Shown: positions 43,686-52,860 of the stretch, in pieces
How positions within the stretch are numbered: the first letter of the stretch is position 1
How the letters are laid out: the number at the start of each line of letters is the position of its first letter
Assembly (NCBI RefSeq): GCF_025997995.1
Contig: NZ_AP026683.1
Span: 2,604,501 to 2,668,500 of the forward strand
From: Sediminibacterium sp. TEGAF015
GTDB taxonomy: Bacteria > Bacteroidota > Bacteroidia > Chitinophagales > Chitinophagaceae
Reading direction: 5' to 3'
Length of the DNA stretch: 64,000 nucleotides
Position numbers and translations under genes: made by a program
Notes under the pieces: generated by a model
What the model was told of the DNA's origin: nothing
The model's database searches: none
What the model saw: only the letters and a program-made list of their open reading frames with translations

Positions 43686-44045
43686 ATGAAAAAGACAGTA
43701 GTGCTGGGTGCCTCTGATAACCCAGCCCGATATAGTTTTGAAGCAGTAACCCGTTTACGCAGGTATGGGCATGAAGTAGTTGCGGTGGGAAGGAAAGCTG
43801 CTGAAGTAGCGGGGGTTACTATTGTAACAGAACCACCCACAGTAGAAAATGTAGACACGGTTACATTGTATTTAAATCCAACAGCGCAAGAAAGCTATTA
43901 CGATTATATTTTGTCTTTGCATCCCAAGCGCATCATATTTAACCCAGGTACAGAAAATGATGCATTGATTGAACTGGCTGAGCAAAACGGAATTGAACCT
44001 GTTGAAGCCTGCACGCTCGTGATGTTAAGCACGGGCCAGTATTAA
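43686..44045 (+). CDS. CoA-binding protein (YccU-like)
   Basis: This 119-residue Rossmann-fold protein matches CoA_binding_2 (PF13380): KKTVVLGASDNPARYSFEAV, GHEVVAVGRKAAEVAGV, VTLYLNPTAQ and IIFNPGTENDALIELAEQNG, which make the nucleotide-binding and dimer surfaces. Members bind CoA but their role is not known. It ends at the first unit of an 18-base tandem repeat at the convergent junction with the phosphoesterase gene. Confidence 0.88.
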   Translation: MKKTVVLGASDNPARYSFEAVTRLRRYGHEVVAVGRKAAEVAGVTIVTEPPTVENVDTVTLYLNPTAQESYYDYILSLHPKRIIFNPGTENDALIELAEQNGIEPVEACTLVMLSTGQY

Positions 44046-44080
44046 TTGAATAGAGCCCTTTAATTGAACAGCGCCCTTTA
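44045..44080. repeat. Tandem 18-base repeat across a convergent gene junction
   Basis: ATTGAATAGAGCCCTTTA (44045-44062) is followed without a gap by ATTGAACAGCGCCCTTTA (44063-44080), two differences in 18. The array touches the stop codons of both flanking genes. Confidence 0.7.
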
Positions 44081-45925
44081 GTATTGCAAATCTAACAACG
44101 CAATTTTCCCATCCATTGTGGAAGCTACTAATTCGTTGGCGTTACCAAAGTTCACTGTATTCACCATGGAGTTATCAATTTTATATCGCCACAATTTCTC
44201 TCTAGTATAAGGATCGATAGCGTAAATAATTCCATTTTTCGTTCCAAAATATACTTTGCCTTCTTTTTCAATGGGCATGGAGGGAACATGCTCGTAGCCA
44301 ATGCCAAAATCTTTTTTCCAGGCAAGGTTCTGCGGATTTCTTCCTGTTGGAAATACAGCAAATCCGTCGCTCATAGTTTTGGTATAAAGCCATTTTCCGT
44401 CAGCTGAAATGCCAATGGATTCGCGTACAGTGGCTTCCTTAGTTCTCCATAAAGTATTGCCTGTTTGCATGTCAATAGCAGATAAATAGCGATCTGGTGC
44501 AACTATATAAACAATGTCATCTTGCACCACAGGAATACAGGAAGCCGGAGCAAAATTTCTAACCATGGATCCATTATTCCATTTCCAGGCAAGTGTTCCA
44601 TTGAATGCATCTAGCGCATACAAATGCCGGTCCCATGATCCAAAAATAATTTTACCATTACTGAAAACAGGAGTGCTAACAACAGGGCCTTCCAATGCAT
44701 TATAACTCCATTTCTGCATTCCTGAATTCAAATCCAGGCATCTGAAATGGTGATCACTGCCGCCAATATATACTTTGTTGTCATAAATCAGTGGAGAGCC
44801 CAACACAGCAGCTTCTGCTTTGAACTGCCAGATGATTTTTCCATTGGTATGATTCAGACAATAAATGGTTCCATCGCCAGAAGCAACCACCACTTTGTTT
44901 TGATGGATGGCGGGGCTTGAATAAATCGCGCCCTTAGTTTGGTGTTTCCATTTTCTTTTACCGCTTGCTTTATCTATGGCTTCAATAGTACCTAAACTAT
45001 TCCCTACAATTACCAATTGTTGTGTAATGGCTGGTGTTGAAATGATATTGGCTTCTGAAGCATATACCCATCTTGATTTTACCGAAGGAAAACTGTCATT
45101 CATGGTATAAATGGGTCGCGGATATTCTTTATTGCTGAATTTATTTTCTGCCAAGTCAATACCTGTCCAAGGTTTTTTAGTTTCAATACCTGGTGTACGC
45201 TCTGCAAAAACCATAGAGTCAGATCTTACTTCCACAATATTGTATCCGCCATAAGCCGCTTTGGCTCTAAGATTAGAGCGACCTACCACAGCAGGAATTT
45301 CTTCATAATCCAGTCTTCTATTGGTATGCCAATGACCACTTAAAACGGCCAGTGTTCTGTGTTGTTTTAATCTATCTATAGCTTCATACCAGTTATCTAA
45401 ATCTTTGTCTAAGGGGTAATGGTTTAAAAATACAATCGGTTGTTTGGAATCCAGTTTTTTCAATTCCTTGTCTAACCAGTTAACCGCATCTCTAGGAATA
45501 TGCCCATCGCTCATTCTTACATAAGGCCCGGACGCGCATCCTAGGAACTGAATGCCATTAAAAGAAAAACTGAATTTATCGTACCCGAAGATTTTACCAA
45601 AACTTACACCGCCACTTTCGCTCCATCCGGTATCATGGTTACCTGCTAAAATATAATACGGCACTTTTAGAGCAGATAAAATTTCTTTTGCCAATTGTAT
45701 TTCTTCATCTGTTCCCAATTCTGTAATATCTCCGGTGAGCACTACAAAAGCAATCTCTGGCATGCTATTGATGTCGGCTACCGTTCTGCGTAAATCTTCT
45801 TCAGCACTTCCGTTGGGCGACCCAATATGCGTATCAGAAATAAATGCAAAGCGAAAAGGAGACCACTGTGCCTGTGCAATGTTTACGACACAAATGAATA
45901 GCAAGAAAAGCAACCGTTTTTTCAT
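44078..45925 (-). CDS. Calcineurin-like phosphoesterase fused to PQQ-type beta-propeller
   Basis: This 615-residue secreted protein has a signal peptide ending NIAQA (about 20), then a metallophosphoesterase domain with the full metal-site set: SDTHIG, LTGDITELG, AGNHDTG, LNHYPLD and SGHWHTN (about 28-200). From about residue 290 come seven or so PQQ-like blades, e.g. VVIGNSLGTIEAIDKASGK-type repeats with GKRKWKH, GKIIWQF, MQKWSYN, GTLAWKW and GNTLWRT. A hydrolase and a propeller in one chain suggest an enzyme acting on a large substrate in the periplasm or outside. The substrate is unknown. It is a single gene, divergent from comM. Confidence 0.87.
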   Translation of the reverse strand: MKKRLLFLLFICVVNIAQAQWSPFRFAFISDTHIGSPNGSAEEDLRRTVADINSMPEIAFVVLTGDITELGTDEEIQLAKEILSALKVPYYILAGNHDTGWSESGGVSFGKIFGYDKFSFSFNGIQFLGCASGPYVRMSDGHIPRDAVNWLDKELKKLDSKQPIVFLNHYPLDKDLDNWYEAIDRLKQHRTLAVLSGHWHTNRRLDYEEIPAVVGRSNLRAKAAYGGYNIVEVRSDSMVFAERTPGIETKKPWTGIDLAENKFSNKEYPRPIYTMNDSFPSVKSRWVYASEANIISTPAITQQLVIVGNSLGTIEAIDKASGKRKWKHQTKGAIYSSPAIHQNKVVVASGDGTIYCLNHTNGKIIWQFKAEAAVLGSPLIYDNKVYIGGSDHHFRCLDLNSGMQKWSYNALEGPVVSTPVFSNGKIIFGSWDRHLYALDAFNGTLAWKWNNGSMVRNFAPASCIPVVQDDIVYIVAPDRYLSAIDMQTGNTLWRTKEATVRESIGISADGKWLYTKTMSDGFAVFPTGRNPQNLAWKKDFGIGYEHVPSMPIEKEGKVYFGTKNGIIYAIDPYTREKLWRYKIDNSMVNTVNFGNANELVASTMDGKIALLDLQY

Positions 45926-45998
45926 GGACGAAAGTTAGGTATAAACACGTTTATTTTTCTGCATATAATCGCTGATTTTGTGATACTAAACCATAACT

Positions 45999-47552
45999 AT
46001 GTTCGTAAAAGTCTTTGGCAGTTCTGTGCAAGGCATTGAAGCCATCACCATTCGTATAGAAGTGAATGTGAGTATGGGGCAGGGCTATGCTGTTGTAGGG
46101 TTGCCAGATAGTGCTGTAAGAGAGAGCCTGCACAGAGCAGAAACGGCTATAAAGAATATGGGATATCATATGCCGCGTACCAAAGTAATTGTGAATTTGG
46201 CACCAGCAGGAATTAGAAAATCAGGAACTGCACTGGATTTGCCCATTGCCTTAGGAATCTTAGGCGCAAGCGATCAGCTCAGCAATACAGCGCTACTAAA
46301 AGATTTTATGGTAATTGGAGAACTCAGTTTAGATGGCAAAGTGAATGGTATAAATGGGGTATTGTCCATGGCCATGCAAGCAAAAAAGGAAGGCTTTAAA
46401 GGATTGATTATACCTAAGGCAAATGTAGCGGAAGCTAGTTTGGTAGAGGGTTTGGATATATGGGGTGTACAATATTTACAAGAACTGGTGAAATTTTTTG
46501 AAGGAGAAAATACATTGATGCCAGTGACCATTCGTGGAAATGAAGCATTGCAACAAAAACCCATTGATCATGATTGCGATTTTAAAGAAGTAAAAGGACA
46601 AAAGCTGATTAAAAGGGCAATGGAAGTTGCTGCTGCCGGGGGACATAATATTATTTTGATGGGGCCTCCTGGTGCAGGCAAAACCATGTTGGCGAAAAGA
46701 CTGCCTAGTATTCTTCCACCGCTGAATATCAACGAAGCATTAGAGACAACTAAAGTGTATAGTGTAGCGGGTAAGTTAACGGAACAGACAGGGTTGATTT
46801 GTTGGAGACCTTTTCGTTCTCCGCATCATACCCTTTCTATGATAGCAATGGTAGGGGGTGGATTGAACCCGTTGCCTGGCGAAATTTCCCTTGCACATCA
46901 CGGCGTGTTGTTTTTAGATGAACTACCAGAATTTTCTCGTGAAGTATTAGAAGTATTAAGACAACCCTTGGAAGAAAGATTAATCTCTATTTCCCGAAAT
47001 AAAATCACGCAATCTTTTCCAGCTAATTTTATGTTGGTGGCTGCAATGAATCCCTGCCCCTGCGGCTACTATAATCACCCAGAAAAAGAATGTTCCTGCG
47101 AATCGGGTCAGGTGAATCGGTATTTAAATAAAGTTTCTGGTCCTTTACTTGATCGCATTGATTTGCATATTCAAGTGAATGCACTGCCAATAGAAGATAT
47201 GGCAAAAGAAACGGAAGAAGAAGACTCTGCAATTATTCGTGAGCGAGTTGTTAAAGCCAGGGCTATTCAGTTGGCTCGTTATCGCAAACAGAAAAATATA
47301 TATACCAATGCGCGAATGACATCCGCACTTTTAAGAAAGCATGTAGTATTAGATAATATAAGTGCAGAACGACTTGCTACAGCCATGAAATCACAAAACC
47401 TAAGTGCCAGGGCCTATGACCGAATTTTAAAAATTAGCAGAACCATTGCAGACCTGGCTGGTTCTGAACAAGTTCAAAAGGAACATTTGTTGGAAGCTAT
47501 TGGCTATCGGTCCTTAGATAAATCTAATTGGGGAAATGGCTATAAAAAATAG
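45999..47552 (+). CDS. comM: ComM/YifB-family Mg-chelatase-like AAA+ ATPase
   Basis: This 517-residue protein has an N-terminal Lon-protease-like fold (MFVKVFGSSVQGIEA, GYAVVGLPDSAVRES, about 1-170), then AAA+ with Walker A GPPGAGKTML (about 222), Walker B LFLDELPEF, a Cys-containing stretch NPCPCGYYNHPEKECSCESG that looks like a zinc site, and a C-terminal Mg_chelatase_C part (LSARAYDRILKISRTIADLA). ComM helps branch migration during natural transformation in other bacteria. No other competence gene is nearby. Confidence 0.93.
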   Translation: MFVKVFGSSVQGIEAITIRIEVNVSMGQGYAVVGLPDSAVRESLHRAETAIKNMGYHMPRTKVIVNLAPAGIRKSGTALDLPIALGILGASDQLSNTALLKDFMVIGELSLDGKVNGINGVLSMAMQAKKEGFKGLIIPKANVAEASLVEGLDIWGVQYLQELVKFFEGENTLMPVTIRGNEALQQKPIDHDCDFKEVKGQKLIKRAMEVAAAGGHNIILMGPPGAGKTMLAKRLPSILPPLNINEALETTKVYSVAGKLTEQTGLICWRPFRSPHHTLSMIAMVGGGLNPLPGEISLAHHGVLFLDELPEFSREVLEVLRQPLEERLISISRNKITQSFPANFMLVAAMNPCPCGYYNHPEKECSCESGQVNRYLNKVSGPLLDRIDLHIQVNALPIEDMAKETEEEDSAIIRERVVKARAIQLARYRKQKNIYTNARMTSALLRKHVVLDNISAERLATAMKSQNLSARAYDRILKISRTIADLAGSEQVQKEHLLEAIGYRSLDKSNWGNGYKK

Positions 47553-47572
47553 TCTTAGGGCAATGACAATTT

Positions 47573-48922
47573 TTATACTAAAATTTCTTTCGCTGCTCGC
47601 TCACCACTTCTAACAGCACCTTCCATATAGCCGTTGAATTGCGTACTGGTTTCGGTTCCGGCCCAATGTATGCGATCGAAAGGCTTGGATAAGGAGCTTT
47701 GGTATTGTGTGAGTATTCCCGGAGGAAACATGCCTGCATAACATCCTTTCGTGAAGGGCTCTTCTGTAAAACTTTTATCGGTATAGTATTCTAACTCAGC
47801 AGCAGCGAGTCCAAACATTCGCACGAATCCAGCCTTAACCAATTCTTGTCTTTCTGCAATATCGTGTTGCATCAGTTGCTTTGCTTTTTCGGCCAGACTA
47901 AATCCCATCAGAATGCCCTTGCTTCCATCCCAAGGTGAGTTGTCAAAAACTACGGAAGTCATTTCATCGGGTGCCGCCACCAAACCATTTTTAAATTCCT
48001 TTCTCCAGAAAGGAGTAGCATATACCGCATAGCATTTAACCACGCTTCCCATGAAACTAGCTTTCATTAGATTCCATTGTGCTTCCGGAACAGCAGGGCT
48101 GAAATCTAGGTCCGTTGCGGCTACTGGCGGAATGGCAACAATGCAATGCGAAGTAGAGAAACTAAATCCATCTCCTGAAACCCTTACTCCGTTTTCATCC
48201 TGGATAATTTGGGTTACTACTTTTTCATACTGTATGGCAGAGCCTAATGTTTCAGCCATTTTAATGCAAATACTTTGTGCGCCGCCTTTAATTCGATCCT
48301 GCTGCGCTCCTTTATGAATATTCATCAGGTAGTCTAAGTTGCCACTACTCTTTATGTAAAACAAAGCATGCAAAAAAGAAAGGGTGGATGCATCTGTAGC
48401 AAAAACGGCTTCAGCAGAAACGGCAAACATTTTTCTGGCTGTTTCATTTTTCATCTGTTGATTCATCCAGTCTGCCAAACTCATGGAATCCCATTCCGCT
48501 GCATGCGGAGAGGCAAAAGGTTTTTCCAGATCAATGGTTTTTGCCAGCTTATTAATTTTTCGAATGGCGCGGTCTACACTTAACAATGCAAACAAGGGAA
48601 GGGGTGGAATAATGCCTTTGTATAATTTGTGTTTCCCGTTCAACAATAAACTACTTTTTCCTGTATCGTGTGTGTGAAAAGTATCGATACCAAACTCTTT
48701 GGCCAATGCATACATGCGTTCATGGCCCGGGCCAATCCATTGTCCCCCTAAATCGGTGTACTGATCTGCTGTAAAATATTCCGTGAGAATTCTGCCACCA
48801 CATCGATTGCGGGCTTCGAGCAATAAAATTTTTTTACCTTCTTTCTGTAAAGCTAGACCAGCAGCTAATCCTGCATAGCCTGCTCCAATAATAATTACAT
48901 CGTACGAAGAATGAGTAAGCAT
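47573..48922 (-). CDS. Flavin-containing amine oxidase family protein
   Basis: This 449-residue FAD enzyme has an N-terminal dinucleotide motif VIIIGAGYAGLAAGLALQKEG, then EARNRCGGRI and a substrate domain, with a C-terminal FAD motif IHWAGTETSTQFNGYMEGA. This is the monoamine-oxidase-like layout. The substrate (amine, amino acid or other) is not predictable. No signal is present. It starts 4 bases after the nitrilase-family gene, so it is the last gene of a minus-strand operon. Confidence 0.88.
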   Translation of the reverse strand: MLTHSSYDVIIIGAGYAGLAAGLALQKEGKKILLLEARNRCGGRILTEYFTADQYTDLGGQWIGPGHERMYALAKEFGIDTFHTHDTGKSSLLLNGKHKLYKGIIPPLPLFALLSVDRAIRKINKLAKTIDLEKPFASPHAAEWDSMSLADWMNQQMKNETARKMFAVSAEAVFATDASTLSFLHALFYIKSSGNLDYLMNIHKGAQQDRIKGGAQSICIKMAETLGSAIQYEKVVTQIIQDENGVRVSGDGFSFSTSHCIVAIPPVAATDLDFSPAVPEAQWNLMKASFMGSVVKCYAVYATPFWRKEFKNGLVAAPDEMTSVVFDNSPWDGSKGILMGFSLAEKAKQLMQHDIAERQELVKAGFVRMFGLAAAELEYYTDKSFTEEPFTKGCYAGMFPPGILTQYQSSLSKPFDRIHWAGTETSTQFNGYMEGAVRSGERAAKEILV

Positions 48923-48926
48923 GTAT

Positions 48927-50078
48927 CTAGTATAACCACTGGTTCACAATTCTTCCAGTGTCAGTGGTAGGGGGTAGTACAGTTAAAGCATCGCGGGTTA
49001 ATACCAATACACGGCCTTCGGCTTTCTTGCCCCACATATTTCCCGTGAAGAATACATTCATGCCAAAAGGAATATGGGCTTTACCCGCACGAGGGCCCAT
49101 AGAATATTTTTGCCAGGCTTCTCCTTCGGTAATTTTTTTATAATCAGATGTATCTACGTCTGAAGGCGCCTTGAAGCCATTGTATCCATTCCAAGGTGCA
49201 TTCCACACCGAGTCTACCGCTCCTAAAGAAGGCACGGCAATCATTTTTATATCGTCAGTTAGTTTGGAATACGCTTCTGGATACCAGCTATCAGCACAAA
49301 TTAATACAGCTAGTTTACCAGCTGGGGTAGTAAATACGGGTACCTGATTCTTATCGCCCGGAGTAGTAAATCCGGCTTCTTCGTCTATCGGAAATATTTT
49401 CTTCACCAGCGGAGCCTGAATTTTTCCTTCAGGATTATACACAATGCTGGTATTGTATAATCTTCCTCTTTCAATTTTTAGTTTACCTGCTTCATCCAAT
49501 GAGGGCTCAGGCAATACAATGGATCCAGCTACAATGGTTACTTTAAATTCCTTTGCTAGTTCACTGAATATTTCATCAAAGGTTTGTGCCACAGGTTTTG
49601 CTTTCATAGCAAATGCAGCGTATTTGTCTTTGTCTTTGGTTCCTGAAGGAGCGGTCATATAAGCAACACCGAATTTGAAAATATTGGCAGTAATTACAGC
49701 GGTCATGGCATCGGTTAAATTTGTATGCTCATACACACTGCTTTTCTGTTCCATCGCAACCAGCCAACTACCAATATATTCTGGGAAAATAATAACCGTT
49801 TTTGCATTGATTAGGCCCCTTGCATTGGCAGCCTGCAGATAACTGCGCAAATTGTCTTTCAGGGTAACTTTATTGGAATAGTGAATTGGATTGAGTGCAG
49901 ATTGTATACCTAACAGATTGCCGTGACCGGCATCATTGCCAAGGCTAACAATTGCACTCGAATCTACTTTTGTAGTAGCTAATACCTTGAATGTAGGTGG
50001 CACGTCAATTACTACCCATACATTGTAAAGGGCAACAATAATCATGGAAATACCTACAAATCGTACAAGGAATTTCAT
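48927..50078 (-). CDS. Nitrilase-superfamily (carbon-nitrogen hydrolase) protein, membrane-attached
   Basis: Of the 383 residues, about 5-26 form one hydrophobic span or signal (RFVGISMIIVALYNVWVVI). The catalytic triad is readable: Glu in IIFPEYIGSW, Lys in APLVKKIFPID and Cys in LAVLICADSWYPEAY. The C-terminal domain keeps the alpha-beta-beta-alpha fold pattern (GWNGYNGFKAP region). It would hydrolyse amides or transfer acyl groups on the outer face of the membrane. It is distinct from Lnt, which has many spans. The neighbouring amine oxidase may act on related amines (inference). Confidence 0.85.
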   Translation of the reverse strand: MKFLVRFVGISMIIVALYNVWVVIDVPPTFKVLATTKVDSSAIVSLGNDAGHGNLLGIQSALNPIHYSNKVTLKDNLRSYLQAANARGLINAKTVIIFPEYIGSWLVAMEQKSSVYEHTNLTDAMTAVITANIFKFGVAYMTAPSGTKDKDKYAAFAMKAKPVAQTFDEIFSELAKEFKVTIVAGSIVLPEPSLDEAGKLKIERGRLYNTSIVYNPEGKIQAPLVKKIFPIDEEAGFTTPGDKNQVPVFTTPAGKLAVLICADSWYPEAYSKLTDDIKMIAVPSLGAVDSVWNAPWNGYNGFKAPSDVDTSDYKKITEGEAWQKYSMGPRAGKAHIPFGMNVFFTGNMWGKKAEGRVLVLTRDALTVLPPTTDTGRIVNQWLY

Positions 50079-50103
50079 GCTGTCTTAATTTATAGTCAAG
50101 GTA

Positions 50104-51417
50104 CTATAAATTTTCTAACATTTGAACCACGCCCTCTCTTTTTAAAATGAGGTATCCCAGTCGGTCATTGCTGATGCCTTCTTTTAATTGGTAGCTAAAT
50201 AAAAGCTGATCGTCTTGAATAGCAGTTTCAAAATAGCGAAATTGAATATTGGGGTAATGTTTTAATTGATGCCCTATTTCGTATAAATGGGTTGATAAAA
50301 TAAACAGGGCATTGGGTAGTTTTCTTAACCCTTCAATTACAACAGTACTGCATTTCACTGCATCTTCCTGATTGGTTCCCTTGAAAAGTTCATCAATCAG
50401 AATCAGCCATTTTTTGCCATCGCTGATTCGCTCAATGGTTTTCTTAATGCGCTGTACTTCGTTGAAGAAAAAACTCTCTCCCTTCATAATATTGTCCGAA
50501 ACCTGAATATTGCTTAAGATACCATCCAATCGGCTGATTTTCATTTTTTTAGCAGGAACTCCCATGCCAATATGCCCCATATAGGCAGCTAGACCTGCGG
50601 CTTTAATGAAAGTACTTTTACCAGCCATGTTTGCTCCTGTGAGAAAAATAAAGTTCGCTGACTGATTTAATTTTACTTCATAGGAAACAGGTACTTCCAA
50701 TAAAAAATGATACAAGCCTTCTGCTTCAATACAAGGTTCATTGGTTTCAATTACTTCAGGATAAGTGAAATGAAATTTTTTGGCGGCTTTGGCTAAACTG
50801 ATATAGGCATCTAACTTGCTGTGAATCTCAATCAATTCTTCTGTGGCATTCTTGAATCGGGTTCTAATGAACTGGGCAAATTTTAAAATGGTGGTAGGGC
50901 TAAGACTTTTTTTATTCGTCTGAATCATATCCTGCACCATTTCTTTGTTTAGTAATTGACGAATGCGTTCTGCGGTTTGGTTTAGCCAAATAGAACCATT
51001 GTCCAGGGTGATCAAAGCCGCTATTTTTTCCATACCCTGCACAAAGTCCAGCGCATGCTCTACGGTAAACTTTGACAGGGAGTAATCTGCCAGATTTAGA
51101 TATTTATACACTAAGGCACTAACTATCCCTATGTCAGAAGGATAATTATTAATGGGAGACTCAAAGAATTTTTCCATCACCAATACCGTTCCGTTCGAAG
51201 GGCTTACTGGATATTGATCCATAATGGATCCCAATTGTTGAATTGTTAATTGGGTTTGTTCTATGGCTTTTACCGACTCCAATGGGTGGGCAAGTAAATA
51301 TCGAAGATACTCCCTGCCCCCATTGGTTAAGGTTAAATTGATATGATGGAATACTGACTGGAATTCTTCTGAATGAAAAACAGAAAGGTCCTGTAAAGTG
51401 ACTTTGTCTACTTGCAT
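50104..51417 (-). CDS. Short MutS-family ATPase lacking mismatch-recognition domains
   Basis: These 437 residues comprise a helical lever/clamp-like part (about 1-230), then the MutS ATPase with Walker A TGANMAGKST (about 260), the D-box-like SDNIMKGESFFFNEVQR, Walker B WLILIDELFKGTNQ and the FILSTHLYEIG switch. Domains I and II (mismatch contact and connector) are absent, and there is no Smr domain as in MutS2. This is a MutS-related group of unclear role that is common in Bacteroidota. It lies 24 bases after dihydroorotase. Confidence 0.85.
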   Translation of the reverse strand: MQVDKVTLQDLSVFHSEEFQSVFHHINLTLTNGGREYLRYLLAHPLESVKAIEQTQLTIQQLGSIMDQYPVSPSNGTVLVMEKFFESPINNYPSDIGIVSALVYKYLNLADYSLSKFTVEHALDFVQGMEKIAALITLDNGSIWLNQTAERIRQLLNKEMVQDMIQTNKKSLSPTTILKFAQFIRTRFKNATEELIEIHSKLDAYISLAKAAKKFHFTYPEVIETNEPCIEAEGLYHFLLEVPVSYEVKLNQSANFIFLTGANMAGKSTFIKAAGLAAYMGHIGMGVPAKKMKISRLDGILSNIQVSDNIMKGESFFFNEVQRIKKTIERISDGKKWLILIDELFKGTNQEDAVKCSTVVIEGLRKLPNALFILSTHLYEIGHQLKHYPNIQFRYFETAIQDDQLLFSYQLKEGISNDRLGYLILKREGVVQMLENL

Positions 51418-51441
51418 GCGCAGTGTTTGGGTTGAGTTCGA

Positions 51442-52785
51442 TTAATCTCTGCTGAATTTCAATCTTTCACCCCACTTAGATTCATCAAACACGCCATTTC
51501 CATAAACCATATGCCCATTTACAAATGTTTTTTCAATAGTAGCCGGGAAAGTCATTCCTTCCATAGGACTCCATCCACATTTGTAAAGAATATTCTGCTT
51601 GTTAACGGTATAGGGTTTATTCAAATTTACCATCACCAAGTCTGCCTTATATCCTTCGCGGATATAGCCTCTGTCTTGTATCTGAAAACAGTCCGCCACT
51701 GCATGGCTCATTTTCTCAACTACTTTGGTTAAAGGGATTCTGCCTTCTTTCACATAATGCAACATCAATTGTAATGAATGCTGAACAAGTGGCAGTCCGG
51801 CATGAGCATGTTCGTAGTCTTCCTGTTTTTCTTCCCATGTATGAGGTGCGTGGTCGGTGGCAATGATATCCAATCGATCATCTAACAATGCCTTCCACAA
51901 TGCTTCCTTGTTATGTGGTGCTTTAATAGCAGGATTACACTTGATTTGATTACCCAAACGATCATAGTCATCAGCCGTAAAATGCAAATGATGTACACAT
52001 ACTTCTGCCGTGATGCGCTTGTCCTTTAAAGGAATCATATTGGTAAACAACTGCAATTCTCGTTCGGTGCTGATATGTAGTATATGCAAACGACTGTTAT
52101 TTCTTTTGGCAAACTGAATGGCTTTAAAAGACGATTCAAAACAAACTTCATCATTACGAATAATGGGATGATCGGCTGCCGTTAATTTTTTTCCGGTGGC
52201 TTTTATTTGTTTCAAGTTCTCAGTAAATAAAGTTTCTTCTTCACAGTGGGTAGCAATCAGTAGTTCTGATCCACCAAATACTTTCTCTAATTGTAAAGTA
52301 TTGTTCACCAATAAATTTCCTGTGGAAGAACCCATGAAGATTTTAATTCCGCATACATCCTGTTTTTTCTTATTCACTTTTAAAATCTCTTCGATATTGT
52401 CATTGGAAGTTCCCATGAAAAAGGAATAGTTGGCCAATGAACATTCAGCAGCCCTGCTGTATTTTTGTTCCAGTAAGTCAACGGTAATGGCAGCTGGAGA
52501 AGTATTGGGCATTTCCATGTAGGACGTAGTACCTCCTGCAACAGCCGCTTTGGCTTCAGTATATAAATTTGCTTTGTGCGTTAAGCCGGGCTCTCTAAAA
52601 TGAACCTGGTCGTCAATCACTCCGGGCAATACATGTAATCCTGTTCCATCTATTTCCTGGGCTCTGGCTTTAATACTGATGTCTCCGCCAATTTTTTCAA
52701 TTCTGTCTTTGCTTATGAGAAGGTCGCCTTCTATGATGTTACCTTCATTTACGATGCTCGCGTTTTTGATGATAATATGTTCCAT
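51442..52785 (-). CDS. pyrC: Dihydroorotase-family amidohydrolase
   Basis: This 447-residue metal-dependent hydrolase has the class-I dihydroorotase pattern: DDQVHFREPG (59-68), carboxylated-Lys candidate K148 (GIKIFMGSSTGN), H180 (IATHCEEE), H234/H237 (LHILHIS) and D311 (ATDHAPH). The first metal His of the usual HxH is Q60 here, while H62 is kept. It would form dihydroorotate in pyrimidine synthesis. Other pyr genes are not nearby. The Q60 change may be a lineage feature; function should be checked. Confidence 0.88.
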   Translation of the reverse strand: MEHIIIKNASIVNEGNIIEGDLLISKDRIEKIGGDISIKARAQEIDGTGLHVLPGVIDDQVHFREPGLTHKANLYTEAKAAVAGGTTSYMEMPNTSPAAITVDLLEQKYSRAAECSLANYSFFMGTSNDNIEEILKVNKKKQDVCGIKIFMGSSTGNLLVNNTLQLEKVFGGSELLIATHCEEETLFTENLKQIKATGKKLTAADHPIIRNDEVCFESSFKAIQFAKRNNSRLHILHISTERELQLFTNMIPLKDKRITAEVCVHHLHFTADDYDRLGNQIKCNPAIKAPHNKEALWKALLDDRLDIIATDHAPHTWEEKQEDYEHAHAGLPLVQHSLQLMLHYVKEGRIPLTKVVEKMSHAVADCFQIQDRGYIREGYKADLVMVNLNKPYTVNKQNILYKCGWSPMEGMTFPATIEKTFVNGHMVYGNGVFDESKWGERLKFSRD

Positions 52786-52860
52786 GCTGCAATTTATTCA
52801 ATTGACAGCATTCAGCCCCAGCCTTCTATAGATAATAGTTATACTTTTTAAAAGGTAGAC

